64,000 nt of DNA. Origin: Rhizobium sp. BK376 (GTDB taxonomy: Bacteria > Pseudomonadota > Alphaproteobacteria > Rhizobiales > Rhizobiaceae). Under the pieces are notes generated by a model that saw nothing but the letters and a program-made list of their open reading frames with translations, was not told the origin of the DNA and did no database searches. Where the stretch lies: contig NZ_SLZG01000003.1 of assembly GCF_004341625.1 (NCBI RefSeq), forward strand, positions 681,045 to 745,044, given 5' to 3'. The position numbers were made by a program, and so were the translations under genes. This document shows positions 44,846 to 54,116 of this stretch, one piece after another; position 1 is the first letter of the stretch; the number at the start of each line of letters is the position of its first letter.

Positions 44846-45805
44846 ATGCAGAAGATGAGCGATTTGAACGGGCGCGTCGCCGACGCCCCCTCCGGAAACT
44901 GGGTATATCGGATCCTGCCGCCTTGGTTGTGGCCCTATGCGCAGCTGGCGCGCTGGGACAGGCCGATCGGCTGGCAGCTGCTGATGTGGCCCTGTTTCTG
45001 GTCCGTCACCCTAGCGGCCAACGCCAAGGCCGCCTCCGGTCAGTGGGTCGGCGGCATACTCGTTTATCACCTGGTGCTTTATTTCATCGGCTCCGTCGCC
45101 ATGCGCGGGGCCGGCTGCACCTATAATGATCTCGTCGACCACAAGATCGACATGGAGGTTGCCCGCACGCGGTCGCGCCCCCTGCCGTCGGGGCGTGTCA
45201 GCCGCAGACAGGCAAAAATCTTCATCGCGCTTCAGGCTCTGGTCGGCCTGGTGGTCCTTCTACAGTTCAATCTGTTCGCGGCCATTCTCGGCCTGCTGTC
45301 GCTCGCGATCGTCGCCCTTTATCCTTTCGCCAAGCGCTTTACCGATTGGCCTCAGTTCTTCCTCGGACTTGCCTTCTCCTGGGGCGCGCTCATGGGCTGG
45401 GCGGGCGTCTATGGGACATTGTCTTTCGCGGCCATGCTGCTCTACATCGCCTCGATTCTATGGACGATCGGCTATGACACGATCTATGCGCACCAGGACA
45501 AGGAAGATGACGAACTGATCGGCGTTCGCTCCACGGCAAGACTGTTCGGCGATAACACACGTCTCTGGCTGATTGGTCTCTATGGCGCAGCGCTGGTTCT
45601 GATGTTTATCGCCTTTGCCTTGGCTGATGCGGGCGGCCTGTCCTATATCGGGCTTCTCGTTGCCGGCGGCATCTTTGCCTATCAGATCGCGCGGCTTGAT
45701 ATCAACGATCCGGAACAATGCTTGGCACTGTTCAAGTCTAACGGCAATGTCGGCGCCATCATCTTTGCCGGCCTGTTTGTCTCGGTTCTGTTTCTCATCC
45801 CGTAA
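44846..45805 (+). CDS. ubiA: 4-hydroxybenzoate polyprenyltransferase
   Basis: The 319-residue integral membrane enzyme has both aspartate-rich motifs of UbiA: NDLVDHKIDMEVARTRSRPL (first) and YDTIYAHQDKEDDELIGVRS (second). Eight or nine helices are expected. It attaches the polyprenyl tail made by the ispB product to 4-hydroxybenzoate in ubiquinone synthesis at the inner membrane. A second ATG nine bases on (44855) is possible. A bidirectional terminator follows. Confidence 0.95.
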   Translation: MQKMSDLNGRVADAPSGNWVYRILPPWLWPYAQLARWDRPIGWQLLMWPCFWSVTLAANAKAASGQWVGGILVYHLVLYFIGSVAMRGAGCTYNDLVDHKIDMEVARTRSRPLPSGRVSRRQAKIFIALQALVGLVVLLQFNLFAAILGLLSLAIVALYPFAKRFTDWPQFFLGLAFSWGALMGWAGVYGTLSFAAMLLYIASILWTIGYDTIYAHQDKEDDELIGVRSTARLFGDNTRLWLIGLYGAALVLMFIAFALADAGGLSYIGLLVAGGIFAYQIARLDINDPEQCLALFKSNGNVGAIIFAGLFVSVLFLIP

Positions 45806-45813
45806 TCAAACAG

Positions 45814-45843
45814 AAAGCCCGACACTTGAAGGTATCGGGCTTT
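45814..45843. terminator. Bidirectional terminator between ubiA and the converging gene
   Basis: AAAGCCCGA and TCGGGCTTT form a perfect stem with A and T tracts on either side, so it can stop transcription from ubiA and from the leftward gene at 45868. Confidence 0.8.
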
Positions 45844-45867
45844 CCGGAAGAATGTGCCGTTTTTGGC

Positions 45868-46434
45868 TCAGCTGCGGGCGATGATTTCCCGGCCCTGGAT
45901 CTTCATCTTAACGCCGAGCTTGCCGGTCGTGCGACGGACGAGGAAGCGGGGGCGGCGGTTGGCGAAATAGGAATGACGCCGGCGCGGACGCATTTCCTGC
46001 GTGCGGATGCCGCCGAGATGCTCTTCGAGCGGACGGGCGATGCCGTCGGCCTCGACCATAAGCATGGGAATCTGGAAGGCTTCCGACCAGGAACGCCAGT
46101 CGGCGGCGATGTCGCTGAGATCGTGGGCGACGAGCAGCGGAATGCAGAGATCGGGATCGTCGTGATGCAGTTCCAGCGTGACCGTAACCTCACCATCGCC
46201 ATGGTCGATGGCCCGGGCTGCAACGCCTTTGAATGCTCGCTTCGGCAGTGCAATGGAGAGCGGCAGTCCGCTGGACTGCAGGATCTTGCGCAGCACGGCG
46301 CCACGCTCGTCTATCGTGATACTGACATCTCCGGATGAGCCACGCATGGCGTAGCTGACTTGCTGCGGGAAACGGTGAGGATCCAGCCGCAGTGTCGTTC
46401 CAGCCCATGCGGGCTTCAAGACGGTATTTGTCAT
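45868..46434 (-). CDS. Conserved alphaproteobacterial protein of unknown function (DUF6101-like)
   Basis: There are 188 residues with no signal peptide or membrane segment. It begins LKPAWAGTTLRLDPHRFPQQVSY. The middle is ITIDERGAVLRKILQSSGLPLSIALP, and the C-terminus is strongly basic (RPRRRHSYFANRRPRFLVRRTTGK). I believe it belongs to DUF6101, from memory only. The basic tail could contact nucleic acid. It converges on ubiA and is divergent from the DUF1217 gene. Confidence 0.7.
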   Translation of the reverse strand: MTNTVLKPAWAGTTLRLDPHRFPQQVSYAMRGSSGDVSITIDERGAVLRKILQSSGLPLSIALPKRAFKGVAARAIDHGDGEVTVTLELHHDDPDLCIPLLVAHDLSDIAADWRSWSEAFQIPMLMVEADGIARPLEEHLGGIRTQEMRPRRRHSYFANRRPRFLVRRTTGKLGVKMKIQGREIIARS

Positions 46435-46756
46435 CGATTTTCTACCCTTGTCTTACCTGAGAGCCGGTTTTCCGGTCTTCTTTCGGGAGGGCTTTCGTCC
46501 TCTCGATACGGCAAGACTAGGCGGTCGCTCTTCCAGACAGCTTAAAAATCGCGGTTAAGAAAACTTTGCGTCGCCAGATGGTTAGCAAAAGCGAAGCCGT
46601 CAGGGTTTCCATTCCGTGAACGCTCGGCGGCATTCGGCTGTGTCGATCCGGGGCAGTGGGGGAACAAGTTCCTGTAAGTCTCGGGTAAGGTTTCGGCGAG
46701 ATAATGGGCCATAGATTCGTTATGCATACTTTAGAGACATATTGAAGGATCTCGCT
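46435..46756. other. Divergent intergenic region, no gene recognised
   Basis: About 320 bases between the DUF6101-like gene and the DUF1217 gene. A short palindrome GGAAC-AA-GTTCC at about 46660 and AAGGA before ATG 46757 are the only features I can point to. Confidence 0.4.
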
Positions 46757-48988
46757 ATGGTCTCGACCTATCTTGGCTATACCAATGCCACAAAGGATAT
46801 GACGACAACGCTCAATCGCGTCGCGTCGCAGTCGGACATCAAGCGACAACAGGCCTATTACGACGCCAATATAGGCAGCGTAAAAACCGTCGACGACTTC
46901 CTCAATAACTACCAGATCTATAGCTATGCAATGACGGCCTATGGTCTTGGCGATATGATCGACTCCAAGGCCATGATGAAGGAAGTTCTGACGAGCGATC
47001 TCAGCGATCCGAACAGCTTCGCAAACAAGTTGTCCGATCCCCGTTACAGGGAGTTTGCTGCAGCCTTCAATTTTGGTGTCAGCACCGCCGCCAAGCCGGT
47101 ACAGGATACGGAGCAGGCCTCGACGCTGACCGATCTCTATACCCAGTCTTTTTCCACCGAGGAGACTGATGCGGCAACTGCGACTTCCTATTACGACACC
47201 CAGGTCGACAAGGTGAAGAATGTCGACCAGCTTCTGGCCGACCCGCAGCTCAAGGACTACGTGCTGAAGGCATATGGCATCGATCCGACCTATGCTTCGG
47301 ACAGCTATCTCAAATCCGTTCTGACCAGCGACCCCAATGATCCGAACAGCTTCCTGAACAAGAACGGGACCGACGCTTACAAAGCGCTGGCCGCACAATT
47401 CAGCTTCAATAGCGACGGCACCATTTCCGGGGCGACGGCGCAGACGGCGGCTCAGAAGGCGGCCGTCGAAAGCCAATATAACTACGCTGTCCCGTCATTT
47501 ACGACCGCTGTGGGTGCGAAGGACAACACCCAATATTATCAAAGCAAGATCGGCTCCATTACGTCAGTCAGCCAGTTGACGAGCGATACCCGGCTTTTCG
47601 ACTATGTTAAGGGCGCCTACGGCCTGGATCCCAAAATGAGCGCGCTCGCCTTTTCCGAGGTTATGGCCAGCGATCCGAACGATCCCACTTCATTCGCAGT
47701 TTCGATCGGCGCCACTGCCGTGCTTGGCAAATTCAATTTCAATGCGGACGGCTCGGTGCCGTCAGGCGAGTCTGCTCAGACCGCCGCCGAGGTGACCGCG
47801 ACCACAAAGAATTACACTGCCAACTACGATAGCGCTCACCAGACGGATATAACGACCGCCGTCAAGAATTATACGACCAGGATCGCCGGCATCACCAATA
47901 TCAAGGACTTCTTCGTCAGCAACGCCAGCGACAAGAATCTGCTGAACGACGACGATCCAGAACTCTATCAGATGGCGTTGCAGGCCTATGGAATAGATCC
48001 AACACAGGTCTCGCAGAGCGAATTCACAAAGATCGTAGAAAGCGATCCCTACGATCCGAAAAGTTTTGTGAGCTCGCTTAAGGATCCTCGCTATACCGAT
48101 CTTGCCAAAGCGTTTGATTTTGACAGCTCCGGAAAGGCGCAGGCGCCGGTCCAGCCGCTGTCTCAGACCACCATCAATAATTACGTGAGTGAATACGAAG
48201 GTCTCGCTACGATTGATCTGAGCGGCCCCGACTTGACCAAGGCCGAAACCGACTCCAAGAACGATGCGACCTATTTCGCCCAGAACATATCCAAGGTCAC
48301 GACGGTCTCCGACTTCCTGAAGGACAGCAAGCTCGTCGATTTCGTCCTGACCGCCAACGGGATCGATCCGAAGAGCGTCACGACAGATACGCTGAAGAAG
48401 GCTTTCGCCTCCGACCCGACCAAGTCCAACAGCTTCATCAACACACCCGACGGAGCGCAGTTCAAGGACATCGTCGATTCGTTCAATTTCGATACGAAGG
48501 GCAATCTGACGAACGCGAAGATAGGCACGGCTCAGGATCAGGGCAATCAGATCCAGACCGATAATCTCTACCTGCATCAAAACCTGGAAGAGCAGGACGG
48601 CGAGACCGATGAGGGCGTCCGCTTGGCCCTCTATTTCCAGCGTAACGCGTCCAAGGTCCACAACATGTACGACATCATGGGCGACACCGCGCTTTACCAG
48701 GTCATTACGACGACCTTCAGCCTTCCCTCTGGCCTATCGTCCGAAGATACCGACACCCAGGCGAAGGTGCTTGCCAAATATTTCGACGTGAAGGACCTGC
48801 AGGACCCGACCAAGGTCGACACGCTTCTGAAGCGCTTTTCGGCAATGTATGACCTGCAGAACAGCAATGGCTCGTCGCCGGCCCTAAGCATTCTGCAGGG
48901 CTCCTCCTCTTCCTCTTCTTCCTCGGGTGCCGGTGCCGGCGTCAGTAGCGACACGCTTCTGTCCATTGCCCAGCTTTCCTCCAGGTAA
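46757..48988 (+). CDS. Multi-repeat DUF1217 protein
   Basis: ATG 46757, seven bases after AAGGA, gives 743 residues. At least five DUF1217-type units of about 110-125 residues can be followed by their closing motif: LTSDLSDPNSF, LTSDPNDPNSFLNK, MASDPNDPTSFAVS, VESDPYDPKSFVSS and ASDPTKSNSFINT. Each is preceded by AYGIDP-like helices. A degenerate sixth unit and a Ser-rich stretch near the C-terminus end the protein. There is no signal peptide. DUF1217 proteins sit in flagellar gene clusters of Rhizobiaceae, but no flagellar gene is in this window. The acidic, low-Cys composition and helical repeats suggest an extended structural or secreted protein. Confidence 0.85.
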   Translation: MVSTYLGYTNATKDMTTTLNRVASQSDIKRQQAYYDANIGSVKTVDDFLNNYQIYSYAMTAYGLGDMIDSKAMMKEVLTSDLSDPNSFANKLSDPRYREFAAAFNFGVSTAAKPVQDTEQASTLTDLYTQSFSTEETDAATATSYYDTQVDKVKNVDQLLADPQLKDYVLKAYGIDPTYASDSYLKSVLTSDPNDPNSFLNKNGTDAYKALAAQFSFNSDGTISGATAQTAAQKAAVESQYNYAVPSFTTAVGAKDNTQYYQSKIGSITSVSQLTSDTRLFDYVKGAYGLDPKMSALAFSEVMASDPNDPTSFAVSIGATAVLGKFNFNADGSVPSGESAQTAAEVTATTKNYTANYDSAHQTDITTAVKNYTTRIAGITNIKDFFVSNASDKNLLNDDDPELYQMALQAYGIDPTQVSQSEFTKIVESDPYDPKSFVSSLKDPRYTDLAKAFDFDSSGKAQAPVQPLSQTTINNYVSEYEGLATIDLSGPDLTKAETDSKNDATYFAQNISKVTTVSDFLKDSKLVDFVLTANGIDPKSVTTDTLKKAFASDPTKSNSFINTPDGAQFKDIVDSFNFDTKGNLTNAKIGTAQDQGNQIQTDNLYLHQNLEEQDGETDEGVRLALYFQRNASKVHNMYDIMGDTALYQVITTTFSLPSGLSSEDTDTQAKVLAKYFDVKDLQDPTKVDTLLKRFSAMYDLQNSNGSSPALSILQGSSSSSSSSGAGAGVSSDTLLSIAQLSSR

Positions 48989-49255
48989 TCTTCTCGACCG
49001 GACCTGATTCGCAACGATCCTGCCTTTTGGGGGGCGGGACCGATCGAATGCGACCGTCATTGGGACGTCCGCCAGCCCGGACGTCAGTCTTCCCGTGGCC
49101 GCACTTTCCTTGCTCGTCAGCGACTTGGCAACACTCCTCTGCGAAGCGTGTCTTCTCCTGTTCACGACGGCTTCTTTTGAAAGAACTTATTAACCCTCCT
49201 TGCCCTATTCGAATGAGGAAGCCATCGGCAAATCAATGACTGGATTGCAGGTCTC

Positions 49256-52066
49256 ATGCGTTTTCCCAGAAACAACTTCTCCAACATGACAATGGGCCAT
49301 CCGCAGGATGACAACGAGGCCGATCAGGCCCTGGCCGAAGCCCGCAGAGCCGAGGAAATCGCCCAGCGTCGTGCCTATCTGGAACAGAAGATTTTCCAGG
49401 CGCGTGAAGCCAAGCGTCGGGCAGCGGAAGCGCAGGCACAGCAGGCCTCCCAGCAGCCGTCTCAGCCGCAGGCGCCGGTACCCAATCCGGATATGGCGGC
49501 CTCGCAGCAGCATGTCCGCCAGACGACGCCATTGGTGCCTCCGCTGGTCCCCGCGGAAGCCGTTGTCGCGCCGGACTGGCAGCGAGCCTTCTCGCTCGCG
49601 CCGAATGTTCGTTTCACCCGTACGCCGGAAAGCCAGATCCCCCGCCGCAACGTTCCGGATCCGCGGACGCTCCTTGCCGCCAAAAGGGCCGAAGCGTTGC
49701 GACAGTCCACTCAGGTACAGCCGGCAGAAACACCTGTCCCAGCAGTCGAGGTTCAGCCAAATCAGGCCGCGTCCTTGCCTGATTCGCTCGCCGGTTCTTC
49801 CGTGCCGCAGCCATCCTACGTTCCCGCTGACGTTCTGCCTCCGGAATTGACGCCGCGGCCCATGGAAGCAGGCCTGGAATTTGCTGCTCCGGTTCCGGAA
49901 GTGCAGTCCGCCATCAGCTTGGCCGGCGTCCTTGCTACGGAAGCATCGAATCCTGTGTCCCGCCTCGCCAATCTCTCGGACTTCGCCTTCTGGGACGTCA
50001 TGCCCTTCGACGAGAGCTTCGCGCCGATCCCGGAAGCACCTTTCATCGCGCCGCCGCATCAGATCGCACCTCGAATCGAAATCGCACCGGAATCGATCCT
50101 TTCGCTTTATCGGATCATCGAATGGCATCACGGCCTGCGCCAGAGCGTCGATATTCCCGTTCTGCCACAGGTAGTGGCTGAGCCGGTTCCGGTTCCCTCA
50201 TTTCAGCCGGTACAGGCAGAGGCGATCCCTGTCGTCGCCCCGGAGCCGATGATAATTCAGGAGACCGCACCGCAGCCCGTCATCGTGGCGCCGCCCGTTG
50301 TCGAACCCATCGCTATCGCGGCCCCGGCTCCGGCACCCCTGCCGCCGCAGCCTACCGTGCAGGATGTTGCGCCGGTCGCTGAATCCCCCATTGTTGCCGC
50401 CCAACCTGCGTCCGTTGTCAGCGCGCGTCTTCAGCCGCCTCCCGCGCGTCGCGACCGTCCCGTCGCCCCAGCGCCGATGGAATGGCGGCCGGTTGCAGTG
50501 ACCAGCGACGGCGACTACCAATTTCCGCCACGCGAACTGCTGCAGGAACCTGTGGCGCGCACGGGCGTCATCATGACCCAGGAGACGCTGGAACAGAATG
50601 CCGGCCTTCTGGAAAGCGTTCTGGAGGATTTCGGCGTCAAGGGCGAGATCATTCATGTTCGCCCCGGTCCCGTCGTCACGCTCTACGAATTCGAGCCCGC
50701 GCCCGGCGTCAAGTCCTCGCGCGTCATCGGCCTCGCTGACGACATTGCCCGCTCCATGTCGGCGCTGTCGGCTCGCGTCGCCGTCGTGCCTGGCCGCAAC
50801 GTCATTGGCATCGAGCTGCCGAATGCGCTGCGTGAAACGGTCTATTTCCGCGAGCTTATCGATGCGCAGAGCTTCGAGAGTACCGAATTCAAGCTGGCGC
50901 TCTGCCTCGGCAAGAATATCGGTGGCGAGCCGATCATTGCCGAGCTGGCCAAGATGCCGCATCTGCTTGTCGCCGGCACGACAGGCTCGGGCAAGTCCGT
51001 CGCCATCAACACCATGATCCTGTCGCTGCTTTACAGGCTGACGCCGGAACAATGCCGCCTGATCATGGTCGATCCGAAGATGCTCGAACTCTCCGTCTAC
51101 GACGGCATCCCGCATCTGCTGACCCCTGTCGTTACCGATCCCAAGAAGGCCGTCATGGCGCTGAAATGGGCCGTGCGCGAGATGGAGGATCGTTACCGCA
51201 AGATGTCGCGCCTCGGCGTGCGCAATATCGATGGCTACAATTCCCGCGTCCGTCTGGCGCGTGAGAAGGACGAGACGATCAACGTCGTCGTCCAGACCGG
51301 CTTCGACAAGGGCACCGGCGCCCCGATCGAGGAAAGCCAGGAGATGGACCTGACGCCGATGCCCTATATCGTCGTCATCGTCGACGAAATGGCCGACCTG
51401 ATGATGGTCGCCGGCAAGGAGATCGAAGGCGCGATCCAGCGTCTGGCGCAGATGGCGCGCGCGGCCGGCATCCACCTGATCATGGCAACACAGCGGCCCT
51501 CGGTCGACGTGATCACCGGCACGATCAAGGCGAATTTCCCGACCCGAATCTCCTTCCAGGTGACGTCGAAGATCGACAGCCGCACCATTCTTGGCGAGCA
51601 GGGCGCCGAGCAGCTCCTCGGCCAGGGCGACATGCTGCACATGGCGGGCGGCGGCCGTATTTCCCGCGTCCACGGTCCTTTCGTGTCAGACGAGGAAGTC
51701 GAAAAGGTAGTGGCTCACCTCAAGACCCAGGGACGTCCCGAATATCTCGACACCGTTACTGCAGGCGAAGACGAAGAAGACGATGAGGACGAAGGCGACA
51801 GCGCCGTCTTCGACAAGACGTCGATAGGCTCCGAGGACGGCGACGATCTCTACGAGCAGGCGATCAAGGTCGTCATGCGCGACAAGAAGTGCTCGACCTC
51901 CTACATCCAGCGCCGCCTGGGCATCGGCTATAACAGGGCCGCCTCGCTGGTCGAACGCATGGAAAAGGACGGTCTCGTCGGTCCGGCCAATCATGTCGGC
52001 AAGCGCGAGATCATCTCGGGCAACCGCGATGCAGCCCCAGCCGTACGGCACGAGGACATGGACTGA
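49256..52066 (+). CDS. ftsK: FtsK/SpoIIIE-type DNA translocase lacking membrane segments
   Basis: There are 936 residues. The N-terminal about 450 residues are Gln, Pro and Ala-rich with a charged coiled-coil start, and no membrane helix is visible. The motor follows: [14 protein letters not shown] (Walker A, about 573-586), [18 protein letters not shown] (Walker B) and [24 protein letters not shown]. The C-terminal gamma winged helix, [34 protein letters not shown], reads KOPS-type DNA sequences. FtsK pumps DNA at the septum to complete chromosome segregation and activate XerCD. Typical FtsK has four membrane helices, so this is a soluble paralogue, comparable in layout to B. subtilis SftA. 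Confidence 0.95.
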   Translation: MRFPRNNFSNMTMGHPQDDNEADQALAEARRAEEIAQRRAYLEQKIFQAREAKRRAAEAQAQQASQQPSQPQAPVPNPDMAASQQHVRQTTPLVPPLVPAEAVVAPDWQRAFSLAPNVRFTRTPESQIPRRNVPDPRTLLAAKRAEALRQSTQVQPAETPVPAVEVQPNQAASLPDSLAGSSVPQPSYVPADVLPPELTPRPMEAGLEFAAPVPEVQSAISLAGVLATEASNPVSRLANLSDFAFWDVMPFDESFAPIPEAPFIAPPHQIAPRIEIAPESILSLYRIIEWHHGLRQSVDIPVLPQVVAEPVPVPSFQPVQAEAIPVVAPEPMIIQETAPQPVIVAPPVVEPIAIAAPAPAPLPPQPTVQDVAPVAESPIVAAQPASVVSARLQPPPARRDRPVAPAPMEWRPVAVTSDGDYQFPPRELLQEPVARTGVIMTQETLEQNAGLLESVLEDFGVKGEIIHVRPGPVVTLYEFEPAPGVKSSRVIGLADDIARSMSALSARVAVVPGRNVIGIELPNALRETVYFRELIDAQSFESTEFKLALCLGKNIGGEPIIAELAKMPHLLVAGTTGSGKSVAINTMILSLLYRLTPEQCRLIMVDPKMLELSVYDGIPHLLTPVVTDPKKAVMALKWAVREMEDRYRKMSRLGVRNIDGYNSRVRLAREKDETINVVVQTGFDKGTGAPIEESQEMDLTPMPYIVVIVDEMADLMMVAGKEIEGAIQRLAQMARAAGIHLIMATQRPSVDVITGTIKANFPTRISFQVTSKIDSRTILGEQGAEQLLGQGDMLHMAGGGRISRVHGPFVSDEEVEKVVAHLKTQGRPEYLDTVTAGEDEEDDEDEGDSAVFDKTSIGSEDGDDLYEQAIKVVMRDKKCSTSYIQRRLGIGYNRAASLVERMEKDGLVGPANHVGKREIISGNRDAAPAVRHEDMD

Positions 52067-52154
52067 TCGTCGATCAATTGGCCTCGAACGGACGAACTGT
52101 GCCGGCATGAGGTGCCGGCCGGACGTCCTGCCACCGGCAGCAAGTCGCCAATTT

Positions 52155-52180
52155 GCCACGCCGAGATAATAAACGGCGTG
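52155..52180. terminator. Hairpin after ftsK
   Basis: CCACGCCG and CGGCGTGG form a perfect 8-bp stem about 90 bases past the ftsK stop, followed by TTGT. A second GC-rich repeat (GCCGGC twice) lies at about 52100-52117. Termination strength uncertain. Confidence 0.45.
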
Positions 52181-52207
52181 GTTGTGCATCTGGACATCGT
52201 ATCAAAT

Positions 52208-52237
52208 TGACAGCTGTAGTTTCTCCCGAATATTGAT
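52208..52237 (+). promoter_or_regulatory. Promoter of the small secreted protein gene
   Basis: TTGACA (52208-52213) is a perfect -35 box, and TATTGA follows after 18 bases as -10. The predicted start falls inside the 16-bp palindrome at 52234-52249. Confidence 0.55.
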
Positions 52238-52249
52238 TGGCCAATCAAA
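52234..52249. promoter_or_regulatory. Perfect 16-bp palindrome over the -10/+1 region
   Basis: TTGATTGGCCAATCAA is fully self-complementary, 18 bases before the ATG at 52268. Its place over the promoter start suits a repressor operator. Confidence 0.5.
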
Positions 52250-52267
52250 CTTCGTCGGGGGATATTC

Positions 52268-52621
52268 ATGAAGTTTTTCACTTGCCTTGTTTTATCGGTT
52301 TTCATTGCAAATTCAGCGTTAGCTGCCGGAAGTAGCTATACTTGGTCCAAGGCTGAATATGGCTACAACAGAAATGTTCTGGGCGATCCCTGGGTCTACA
52401 ATCGAGTGTTGGAAAATTGCATGAAAGAGTCGCCACCCAAAGCAACTCTAGAGAAGCTTTCCGCCTTCATGCATGTACCCGTCTCGCAGGTGACGAGCTT
52501 GTATTGCCGACGTACCTTGAAAGCATATGAGTCCGGCAGGATTTCTTATGATGACTATCACAAGCTCCAGGCTGAGCATGTAATGTCGCCAACTATCGCC
52601 AAGGTGATTCAGGGCAAGTAA
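52268..52621 (+). CDS. Small secreted protein of unknown function
   Basis: There are 117 residues with signal peptide MKFFTCLVLSVFIANSALA. The mature part has SYTWSKAEYGYNRNVLGDPW, two Cys (NCMKESPP and LYCRRTLKAYESG) and a helical C-terminus. GGGGGAT precedes the ATG. The DNA is more AT-rich than the genes on both sides, suggesting acquisition. No family recognised. Confidence 0.7.
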   Translation: MKFFTCLVLSVFIANSALAAGSSYTWSKAEYGYNRNVLGDPWVYNRVLENCMKESPPKATLEKLSAFMHVPVSQVTSLYCRRTLKAYESGRISYDDYHKLQAEHVMSPTIAKVIQGK

Positions 52622-52681
52622 GCTCCGGCTTATCAAGCCGCTGTCAGCGGCTTGATGTTGGCAGCGGGCCCTTTTGCCCGC

Positions 52682-54106
52682 CTAAACGTTCACCACTTTG
52701 CCTGGGTTCATGATCCCCGCCGGATCGAACGACCGTTTGATCCGGCGCATCAGGTCCATTTCGATCTCGGACCGGATCGAGGCCAGCTCGTCGCGCTTCA
52801 GCTGCCCGATACCGTGTTCGGCGGAGATCGAGCCCTGATGCGCAAGGACGAGGCCGTGGACGATCTCGTTCATTTCATGCCAGCGGCCGATGAATTCCGC
52901 CTTGTCGGCGCCGACCGGCTGGGAGATGTTGTAATGGATGTTGCCGTCGCCCATGTGCCCGAAGGCGCAGATGCGGGCGCCGGGAATCGCAGCCATGACG
53001 GCCTCCTCCGCCTTGCGCATGAATTCGGGGATGTCAGAGACAGGCACCGAGACATCGTGCTTGATCGAACCGCCCTCGGGCTTCTGCGCGTCGGACATGC
53101 TTTCGCGCATGTGCCACAGCGCCTTTTGCTGTGTCTCCGAACTGGCGATCGTCGCATCCTGCACCAGTCCTGCCTCAAAACCCTGTTCGAGAAGCGCGGT
53201 CATCATTCGTTCCGCCGTCTCGGCTGAGTCGGACGTGGAGATGTCGATCAGCAGATACCACGGATGCGCTGTTTCCAGCGGATCGCGGACGCCCGGAATG
53301 TTGCGGACGGTGAATTCGACGCCGATGCGCGGCATCAGTTCGAAGCCCGTGAGAGCCGGCCCACAAAGGCTGGAGGCATTCTTGAACAGGGCCAGCGCAT
53401 CCTCGACAGACTGGATGCCTGCAAAGGCAACCTGGTGGCCGAGCGGCTGCGGGAAGAGCTTCAGCACTGCCCCGGTGATGATCCCGAGTGTCCCTTCCGC
53501 GCCGATGAACAAATCGCGCAGATCGTAGCCCGTATTGTCCTTCTTCAGCCGCCGGAGTCCATTCCAGATCTCGCCGGTCGGCATCACGACCTCGAGGCCG
53601 AGGCAGAGCTGGCGCATGTTGCCGTAGGCGAGGACGGCAGTACCCCCTGCATTGGTCGAAAGGTTGCCAGCAATCCGGCATGAGCCCTCGGAACCGAGTG
53701 ACAGCGGAAACATCCGGCCATGCTCTTCGGCTGCCTTCTGCACATCGGCAAGGATGCACCCGCCGTCGACGACCATGACGCTGGCGACCGGATCGATGTC
53801 GCGGATACGGTTCATGCGTTCCAGCGAGACAATGATGTCGGAACTGCCCTCGCGAGGCGTCTGGCCGCCGACGAGACCGGTGTTACCGGTCTGTGGCACG
53901 ATCGCCGTGCCGGTTTCCGACGCAAGCGTCAGGATGGCCGAGACTTCTTCGACCGAGCCGGGCTTCAGGAGCAACGGAGAGGAGCCGTGATAAAGGCCGC
54001 GATTTTCGACCAGATGGGGTGCCAGATCGGCCTCGTCGCCGAGCGCGTAGCTCGCGCCCACGATGGCGATGAAACGGTCGAGAAGGGCGGGAGAAAGGCT
54101 GCTCAT
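52682..54106 (-). CDS. FAD-binding oxidase of the D-2-hydroxyacid dehydrogenase type
   Basis: There are 474 residues. The N-terminal PCMH-type FAD domain shows LLLKPGSVEEVSAIL, VPQTGNTGLVGGQTP and DGGCILADVQKAAEEHGRMFPLSLGSEGSCRIAGNLSTNAGG in sequence. The C-terminal domain (FAD-oxidase C) has GHMGDGNIHYN and the terminal EHGIGQLK. These match D-lactate/D-2-hydroxyglutarate dehydrogenases. The electron acceptor is unknown. It starts ten bases after the Sua5 gene stops, so the two are probably co-transcribed. Confidence 0.9.
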   Translation of the reverse strand: MSSLSPALLDRFIAIVGASYALGDEADLAPHLVENRGLYHGSSPLLLKPGSVEEVSAILTLASETGTAIVPQTGNTGLVGGQTPREGSSDIIVSLERMNRIRDIDPVASVMVVDGGCILADVQKAAEEHGRMFPLSLGSEGSCRIAGNLSTNAGGTAVLAYGNMRQLCLGLEVVMPTGEIWNGLRRLKKDNTGYDLRDLFIGAEGTLGIITGAVLKLFPQPLGHQVAFAGIQSVEDALALFKNASSLCGPALTGFELMPRIGVEFTVRNIPGVRDPLETAHPWYLLIDISTSDSAETAERMMTALLEQGFEAGLVQDATIASSETQQKALWHMRESMSDAQKPEGGSIKHDVSVPVSDIPEFMRKAEEAVMAAIPGARICAFGHMGDGNIHYNISQPVGADKAEFIGRWHEMNEIVHGLVLAHQGSISAEHGIGQLKRDELASIRSEIEMDLMRRIKRSFDPAGIMNPGKVVNV

Positions 54107-54116
54107 CGATTGATCC

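Noticed and set aside
49150..49170. GTTC-like LexA half-site upstream of ftsK
   Set aside because: The second half reads CTTC instead of GTTC, so it does not meet the alphaproteobacterial GTTC-N7-GTTC consensus.
50198..51673. 491-residue minus-strand open frame
   Set aside because: Shadow of the FtsK motor domain.
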